In this document: positions 6,565 to 10,649 of the stretch, piece after piece
How positions within the stretch are numbered: the stretch's first letter is position 1
How the letters are laid out: every line of letters starts with the position of its first letter
DNA from: Nannocystaceae bacterium
GTDB taxonomy: Bacteria > Myxococcota_A > Polyangia > Nannocystales > Nannocystaceae
Assembly: GCA_016763875.1 (NCBI GenBank)
Contig: JAESSZ010000484.1
Span: 1 to 10,649, forward strand
Direction: 5' to 3'
DNA: 10,649 nucleotides
Made by a program: the position numbers and the translations under genes
The notes under the pieces: generated by a model
Database searches by the model: none
What the model was told of the DNA's origin: nothing
The model's input: the letters and a program-made list of their open reading frames with translations, nothing else

Positions 6565-7974
6565 TTACTCGCGGAATTTCGCCAGGATCGCGTCGACGTT
6601 CTTCTTGGCATCGCCGAACAACATGTCGTTGTTGTTCTTGTAGAACAGCGGGTTTTGAACGCCTGCGTATCCTGAACCCATCGAGCGCTTCATGACCACC
6701 GTCTGCCCCGCCTTCCAGCACTGCAGCACGGGCATCCCCGCGATGGGCGAGGAGGGGTCGTCTTCGGCGTCCGGGTTGACGATGTCATTTGCCCCGATCA
6801 CAAGCACAAGGTCGGTGCTGGGGAAGTCCGCGTTGAGCTCGTCCATTTCCAGAACGATGTCGTACGGGACGTTGGCCTCGGCCAACAACACGTTCATGTG
6901 ACCCGGCAGGCGACCTGCGACCGGGTGAATCGCGAAGCGCACCTCTTTCTTCTTGGCGCGCAGAATTTTCACGACCTCCGCGAGTGAGTGCTGCGCTTGC
7001 GCCACCGCCATCCCGTAGCCCGGGATGATCACGATCGACGTCGCTTCTTTGAGTTGCGCGACAACCTCCTCGACGTCAACCGAGGTGACCTCTCCTTCAG
7101 GTCCCTTGCGATCGCCCGAAGGTGCGCCGCCACTGTCGGTGCCAAAGCCTCCCAAGATCACGCTGATGAACGACCGGTTCATCGCCTTGCACATGATGAC
7201 CGAGAGAATCGCGCCACTCGAGCCGACCAACGCACCCGTGATGATCAGCAGATCGTTGCCGAGCATGAACCCAGCGGCCGACGCTGCCCAGCCCGAATAC
7301 GAGTTCAGCATGGACACCACGACCGGCATGTCGGCCCCACCGATGGCAGCCACCATGTGGAAGCCCAAGAACCCGGCGATGCCGGTCATGATGAGCAGCG
7401 GTACCAACCCTGGGTGGTCGGCACCGTGGCCCCAGGCCACGAAGTCGTAGCCCAGATACACGCAAGTCAGCACGAGCCCCAGGTTGAGGAGGTGTCGCCC
7501 TGGCAGCATCAGCGGCTTGCCGCTCACTGATCCCTTGAGTTTCAGGTACGCCAACACGGACCCGGTAAAGGTGATCGCCCCCACGAAGACGCCGATGAAG
7601 ACCTCGATCGCGTGGATCGACTCTTCGCCTGGAATGACCGCGGTCGGCTCAAGATAGTTGGCGACGCCAACGAGCACGGCCGCGAGGCCCACGAAGCTGT
7701 GCAAGACGGCAACGAGTTCCGGCATCGACGTCATTGCGACGCGGGACGCCAGCAGCGCGCCAATGACCGCGCCCGGGACCACGGCTGCAGCGAGCAGCCC
7801 GTAGCCAGTGACACTCTCTTGCGCTGCGGTCGCCACCAACGCGATGACCATGCCCAGCATGCCGTAGATGTTGCCCTTGCGAGCGTTCTCCTGGTTGGAG
7901 AGGCCGCCCAGGCTGAGAATGAACAGCACTGCAGCGGTGATGTACGCAACGGTAACGAGACCTGCGGTGTTCAT
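6565..7974 (-). CDS. pntB: NAD(P) transhydrogenase subunit beta
   Basis: Membrane and NADP(H)-binding subunit of the proton-translocating transhydrogenase (NADH + NADP+ + H+ out gives NAD+ + NADPH + H+ in). It has 469 residues, against about 462 in E. coli. Residues 1-270 hold a series of membrane helices including PELVAVLHSFVGLAAVLVG, with His92 matching the proton-path histidine His91 of E. coli PntB, and SMLNSYSGWAASAAGF with Asn224 matching Asn222. Domain III (about 300-469) has the NADP-binding PGYGMAVAQAQ (318-328), HPVAGRLPGHMNVLLAEA, VIGANDIVNP, DDPSSPIAGMPVL and KRSMGSGYAGVQNPLF. The start at 7974 matches the family N-terminus (GLVTVAYI); longer readings into pntA are spurious. A GAGG ribosome site lies 8 bases upstream and overlaps the pntA stop (TGAGG), giving a 10-base gap and probable coupling. 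The protein looks complete and functional. Confidence 0.97.
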   Translation of the reverse strand: MNTAGLVTVAYITAAVLFILSLGGLSNQENARKGNIYGMLGMVIALVATAAQESVTGYGLLAAAVVPGAVIGALLASRVAMTSMPELVAVLHSFVGLAAVLVGVANYLEPTAVIPGEESIHAIEVFIGVFVGAITFTGSVLAYLKLKGSVSGKPLMLPGRHLLNLGLVLTCVYLGYDFVAWGHGADHPGLVPLLIMTGIAGFLGFHMVAAIGGADMPVVVSMLNSYSGWAASAAGFMLGNDLLIITGALVGSSGAILSVIMCKAMNRSFISVILGGFGTDSGGAPSGDRKGPEGEVTSVDVEEVVAQLKEATSIVIIPGYGMAVAQAQHSLAEVVKILRAKKKEVRFAIHPVAGRLPGHMNVLLAEANVPYDIVLEMDELNADFPSTDLVLVIGANDIVNPDAEDDPSSPIAGMPVLQCWKAGQTVVMKRSMGSGYAGVQNPLFYKNNNDMLFGDAKKNVDAILAKFRE

Positions 7975-7984
7975 CGTGTTCGCC

Positions 7985-9538
7985 TCACTTTCGGAACATC
8001 TGCAGCATGCGCTGCGTAACGAGGAACCCACCCGCGATGTTGATCGTCGCCACGAGAATCGCGGCAAACCCCAGGATGGTGGTTGCGTTGATGGACTGCC
8101 CAGAGACCTGAAGCATGCCGCCAATGATGATGATGCCGCTGATAGCGTTGGTCACGCTCATCAACGGGGTGTGCAGTGCAGCCGACACGCTCCAAATGAG
8201 CTGCCAACCCACGAAGATCGCGAGCACAAAAACCGTGAAGTGAGTCAGGAAAGAGTCGGGCGCCTTCAGGCCGATGCCGAGCAACGCAACGCCCGCGAGC
8301 ACCAGCCATATAGGACTGCTCTTCTTCTTTTCCTTCTTGAGCTCGGGAGCGGCCACCTTAGCTGCCGCCACCTTAGCGCCGCCATCTTGGACGGCTGGCT
8401 TGTCCGGCTTGGGCGGCGGCCACATGACCTCGCCCTTGTGGGTGATGAGCGCGCCGCGGACCACCTCGTCTTCAAGGTCGATCTTGAAGTTCTCCGCCTT
8501 GCCCATGTCATCGAGCATGTGGGCGATGTTGCTGCCGTATAGCTGGCTGGCGACGCTCGCCATGCGGCTGGGCATGTCCGTAACGCCGACGATCGTGACC
8601 CCTGCGTGCTTGATGACCTCGCCGGGGACCGTGACTTCGCAGTTACCGCCCTGCTCGGCGGCCATGTCGACCACAACCGAACCCGGTTTCATCAGCTCGA
8701 CGTGTCGCTTCTCCCAAAGCTTGGGTGCGGGGCGACCAGGGATCAGCGCCGTCGTGATGACGATGTCGACCTCTTTGGCCTGCTCCGCGAAGAGCTCCAT
8801 TTCGGCCGCAATAAACTCGGGCGACATCGTCTTGGCGTAACCACCGCCGCCATCGCCGTCTTCGTCGAACGTGATCTCAAGGAACTCCGCCCCCATCGAC
8901 TCGACCTGCTCCTTGACGGCAGGTCGCGTGTCGAATGCGCGAACGATCGCACCAAGGGCGCGCGCGGTGCCGATTGCCGACAACCCCGCCACGCCAGCAC
9001 CGATCACCAGCACTTTCGCCGGAGGCACTTTGCCAGCCGCTGTGATCTGGCCGGTAAAGAAACGCCCGAAGTTATTGGCGGCCTCGATGACCGCGCGGTA
9101 GCCCGCGATGTTCGCCATCGACGATAACGCGTCGAGCTTTTGCGCTCTGGAAATGCGCGGAACGGCGTCCATCGCCAGGGCTGTGACCCCCTGCTCCTTG
9201 AGCATCTCGACGAGCGACTCGTTTTGCGCTGGCCAGATAAACGAGAGCAGCGTGGCGCCCTCTTTGAGCAGCTGCACCTCCTCCATGCCCGCGGCCTCGT
9301 GATAGTCCGGCGGCCGGACCTTCACGATGACGTCTGACTGTGCATAGAGCTCGCCGACGGTATCGATGACTTCGCAGCCGGCTTCCCGGTACGCCTCGTC
9401 AGTGAAACTCGCCAACTCACCAGCGCCAGACTCCACCAACACCGTGAAGCCGTGCTTGCGCAACCGCTTTGCGGTGTCTGGCGTCGCCGCGACACGCTTT
9501 TCTCCCGGGAAAATCTCTTTGGGTATTCCGACCTTCAT
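7985..9538 (-). CDS. pntA: NAD(P) transhydrogenase subunit alpha
   Basis: NAD(H)-binding subunit of the proton-translocating transhydrogenase; partner of PntB at the inner membrane. 517 residues against about 510 in E. coli, with the same arrangement of domain I plus four membrane helices, not the split alpha-1/alpha-2 form. Domain I (1-375) starts MKVGIPKEIFPGEKRVAATP and contains SSMANIAGYRAVIEAAN, FTGQITAAGKVPPAK, the Rossmann loop GAGVAGL (180-186), RAFDTRP (200-206) and the mobile-loop region GGGYAKTMSPEFIAAEM. A Pro then Ala/Lys-rich linker (375-408) leads to helices at about 408-424, 431-453, 460-479 and 485-508, including HTPLMSVTNAISGIIIIGG. The start is chosen from the family N-terminus and a GGAGG at 9550-9554, 11 bases upstream; the 35-residue extension to 9643 has no family match. 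It heads a five-gene minus-strand block. Confidence 0.97.
   Translation of the reverse strand: MKVGIPKEIFPGEKRVAATPDTAKRLRKHGFTVLVESGAGELASFTDEAYREAGCEVIDTVGELYAQSDVIVKVRPPDYHEAAGMEEVQLLKEGATLLSFIWPAQNESLVEMLKEQGVTALAMDAVPRISRAQKLDALSSMANIAGYRAVIEAANNFGRFFTGQITAAGKVPPAKVLVIGAGVAGLSAIGTARALGAIVRAFDTRPAVKEQVESMGAEFLEITFDEDGDGGGGYAKTMSPEFIAAEMELFAEQAKEVDIVITTALIPGRPAPKLWEKRHVELMKPGSVVVDMAAEQGGNCEVTVPGEVIKHAGVTIVGVTDMPSRMASVASQLYGSNIAHMLDDMGKAENFKIDLEDEVVRGALITHKGEVMWPPPKPDKPAVQDGGAKVAAAKVAAPELKKEKKKSSPIWLVLAGVALLGIGLKAPDSFLTHFTVFVLAIFVGWQLIWSVSAALHTPLMSVTNAISGIIIIGGMLQVSGQSINATTILGFAAILVATINIAGGFLVTQRMLQMFRK
8352..8377 (-). repeat. 15-bp tandem repeat in the PntA linker
   Basis: GCCACCTTAGC occurs at 8352-8362 and again at 8367-8377, a 15-bp period equal to five codons. 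It encodes the doubled AKVAA motif of the flexible Ala/Lys linker between domain I and the membrane part of PntA. It remains in frame and falls in a part of the family that varies in length, so it should be tolerated. Confidence 0.6.
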
Positions 9539-9696
9539 ACCGGACCCGACCTCCAACCGCGAACGACCTACCGCGGGCGCGCGTTGTGTATCACGCCCTC
9601 CGCGCACCGGACCAGCGCATGTCCGTGGGAGGTGCGAGGACACCGCCCACTGCCCCTACTGACGGGTTGGGAGTCGTCCGGAGATCCGGGACCCGG
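9539..9696 (-). promoter_or_regulatory. Probable leader and promoter region of the pntAB block
   Basis: This 158-bp gap separates the marR stop from the pntA start, both on the minus strand, and is the only sizeable space ahead of the five-gene block. It holds the GGAGG ribosome site at 9550-9554. A weak -10-like GATACA is present on the minus strand around 9590, without a convincing -35. Two overlapping GC palindromes just after marR (CCGGAGATCCGG at 9678-9689 and CCGGGACCCGG at 9686-9696) lack a T tract. Placing the promoter here rests on gene layout. Confidence 0.35.
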
Positions 9697-10155
9697 CTAC
9701 AGGTAGTCCGGACCGTCGAGCGCATCGGCCAACGCAAGGCAGGTCTGGCGGACCGCGTCCAACTCCGCGGCACCCACACGCCGGGCCCAGTCGGTCTCCA
9801 GCGTCGCGACAATCTTTCCAGCGGTCTTGACCAACCGTAGGCCACGCCGGGTCAGGGCGACGAGCTGCGCGCGCCCGTCGTCGGGGTCGGGACGACGCGT
9901 GACCAGCCCGCGCTCCGTCGCCCCCGCAATGAGTTTCCCCATGCCCTGCTTGGTCATGACGGCGCGTTCCGCCAGTGTCGTCGCGCGTGCACCTTCGCGG
10001 GGAAGCAGTCGGATGAGGTCCAGATCTCCCCTTCGCACATCATCGAAGCCAGCGTCGACAAGCCCGGACAGGACCTTGTCCTCGAATATCCAAAACAGTC
10101 GGCCGAGCGCACGACCGATGTGGCGGCTCCGAAAAGAAAGGTCTGCGACTTCGGG
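9697..10155 (-). CDS. MarR-family transcriptional regulator
   Basis: Winged-helix repressor of the MarR family, which usually acts as a dimer on a palindromic site and is released by small aromatic ligands or oxidants. From the GTG at 10155 it has 152 residues, the normal family size. Visible features are the N-terminal dimer helix (HIGRALGRLFWIFED), the recognition part (ATTLAERAVMTKQGMGKLIAGATERGLV) and the wing signature RRPDPDDGRAQLVALT, followed by the long C-terminal dimerisation helices. An ATG at 10242 would add 29 residues with no family likeness, and would place the intergenic repeats inside coding DNA and overlap the divergent gene, so the internal start is preferred; no strong ribosome site decides it, and TTG at 10179 is also possible. 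It is divergent from the monooxygenase gene, which is the likely target along with itself. The ligand is unknown. Confidence 0.87.
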   Translation of the reverse strand, partial: PEVADLSFRSRHIGRALGRLFWIFEDKVLSGLVDAGFDDVRRGDLDLIRLLPREGARATTLAERAVMTKQGMGKLIAGATERGLVTRRPDPDDGRAQLVALTRRGLRLVKTAGKIVATLETDWARRVGAAELDAVRQTCLALADALDGPDYL

Positions 10156-10192
10156 CACGGAGCACGGTAGCAGCTCCCACAATAGACACCCA

Positions 10193-10223
10193 GGTTGACC
10201 ATTTAGGAAACATGGTTGACCAT
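10193..10223. promoter_or_regulatory. Two GGTTGACCAT boxes, candidate MarR operator
   Basis: GGTTGACCAT occurs at 10193-10202 and 10214-10223, exactly 21 bp apart, about two helical turns. Each copy contains the inverted repeat GGT-TG-ACC; the second extends to ATGGT-TG-ACCAT at 10212-10223. They lie between a divergent MarR regulator and the gene it probably controls, and the second box covers the ATG at 10212. A TATTGT on the minus strand (10179-10184) could be the marR -10 region, which would place the first box within the marR promoter and allow self-repression. Protein binding is inferred. Confidence 0.55.
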
Positions 10224-10550
10224 AGACGCATGGAGCACCCAATAGCCAAAGTCAGTTGCGTCGTCCGCGTCCGACTGCGTATCCCGCTGAACAACCGCGA
10301 CTCGTTTTTGTCACAGATCCACAAGACCGCTGCGATGGTTCGCGAGCGCGATGGGTGTATCCGTTTCGACGTGTTGGAAGACACCACCGACCAACACGCA
10401 TTCATGCTCTACGAGGAGTGGAGCAGTCGCACAACGTTGGAGGCTTACAAGGCGTCCCAGCAGTTTGCCGAGACGGGGGCAGTCTTGTTCCCTATGTTGG
10501 AAGGCAAACCCGACTCGGCGTACTACGCCACCACCCTCGTCGGGCCGTGA
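10212..10550 (+). CDS. Antibiotic biosynthesis monooxygenase (ABM) domain protein, putative quinol monooxygenase
   Basis: Small dimeric alpha+beta ferredoxin-like protein of the ABM superfamily, whose members (for example YgiN, ActVA-Orf6) oxidise quinols or polyketides without a cofactor. It has 112 residues from the ATG at 10212, with the domain at about 14-105: first strand VSCVVRVRLRIP, helix with ERDGCIRFDVLED, the typical strand AFMLYEEW (63-70), and helix TLEAYKASQQFAE. The position where many quinol monooxygenases have a His before the final helix (as in AHxxSxHF) reads Tyr79 here, so catalysis is uncertain. An AGGA lies three bases before ATG 10212, closer than ideal; ATG 10230 is an alternative but has no ribosome site. 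It is divergent from marR and probably repressed by it. Its substrate cannot be told from the sequence. Confidence 0.87.
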   Translation: MVDHRRMEHPIAKVSCVVRVRLRIPLNNRDSFLSQIHKTAAMVRERDGCIRFDVLEDTTDQHAFMLYEEWSSRTTLEAYKASQQFAETGAVLFPMLEGKPDSAYYATTLVGP

Positions 10551-10562
10551 CGCGGCTGCCAC

Positions 10563-10649
10563 TCACCTTTGAGGAGGAATCGCCTTTAGAAGATATGCGC
10601 GCCGTTGATCCGCGAACTCCTTGAGGCTGCCATCGCCACCCGCAACGCC
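10563..10649 (-). CDS. C-terminal end of a minus-strand protein (truncated by window edge)
   Basis: The minus-strand frame entering from the right edge is open for 28 residues and ends in TGA at 10563-10565. The tail GGDGSLKEFADQRRAYLLKAI looks like a genuine amphipathic C-terminal helix. The FADQRRAYLL pattern recalls the end of CotH-type (spore coat protein H/kinase-like) proteins, which often finish with an Arg-Arg helix, but 28 residues are too few to assign it. It is convergent with the monooxygenase gene, 12 bases apart, with no visible terminator in between. Confidence 0.4.
   Translation of the reverse strand, partial: GVAGGDGSLKEFADQRRAYLLKAIPPQR

Noticed and set aside
5923..6675. 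Overlapping plus-strand open frames opposite the sigma and lipoprotein genes
   Set aside because: Composition is Arg/Gly-rich without motifs, while the minus strand has a sigma factor and a lipobox protein with tight operon spacing.
7975..8124. N-terminal extension of pntB into the pntA coding region
   Set aside because: The extra 50 residues lack similarity to PntB and overlap real pntA codons; the start at 7974 has a ribosome site and the family N-terminus.
9539..9643. N-terminal extension of pntA
   Set aside because: PntA proteins begin with the MKVGIPKE-type strand; the added 35 residues are Arg/Pro-rich and would include the ribosome binding site.
9678..9696. Overlapping GC palindromes after marR as a terminator
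   Set aside because: They have 1-2 base centres, exclude each other, and no T tract follows on the minus strand.

Overview
This is a high-GC window that reads like a member of the Myxococcota, most likely the Nannocystis/Plesiocystis side. The clues are a lipoprotein with a long Gly/Ser/Thr/Asp linker after its lipobox, a Ser/Thr kinase with a C-terminal TPR tail, and an ECF sigma factor directly next to that kinase. The taxon is inferred from style of content; no rRNA or other marker gene is present.

Layout. Bases 3-110 (+) hold the last 35 codons of an unrecognised protein. Convergent to it, 158-2424 (-) encodes a large lipoprotein with a right-handed beta-helix (pectate-lyase-like) domain, broken by a one-base frameshift near 640-665. 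A gap of about 210 bp (2425-2634) with an AT-rich patch and a CTAG palindrome separates it from a long minus-strand block. Read in transcription order that block is: pntA (9538-7985), pntB (7974-6565), a small lipoprotein (6558-5995), an ECF sigma factor (5993-5250) and a transmembrane Ser/Thr kinase with TPRs (5229-2635). The gaps between these five genes are only 10, 6, 1 and 20 bases. Upstream of pntA, after a 158-bp gap, lies a marR-type regulator (10155-9697, -), divergent from a small antibiotic-biosynthesis-monooxygenase-fold protein (10212-10550, +). The intergenic region between these two carries two copies of GGTTGACCAT spaced 21 bp apart. The right edge (10563-10649, -) holds the last 28 codons of another gene.

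How the genes may work together. PntA and PntB form the proton-translocating transhydrogenase that uses the proton gradient to make NADPH from NADH. Cotranscription with an envelope lipoprotein, a sigma factor and a membrane kinase with four clustered cysteines outside its kinase domain would join NADPH supply to a trans-envelope signalling module. This link is inferred from gene order and tight spacing only. The marR/monooxygenase pair looks like an ordinary self-contained, locally regulated oxidative or xenobiotic response unit. I saw no tRNA, rRNA, CRISPR array, insertion sequence or phage gene.
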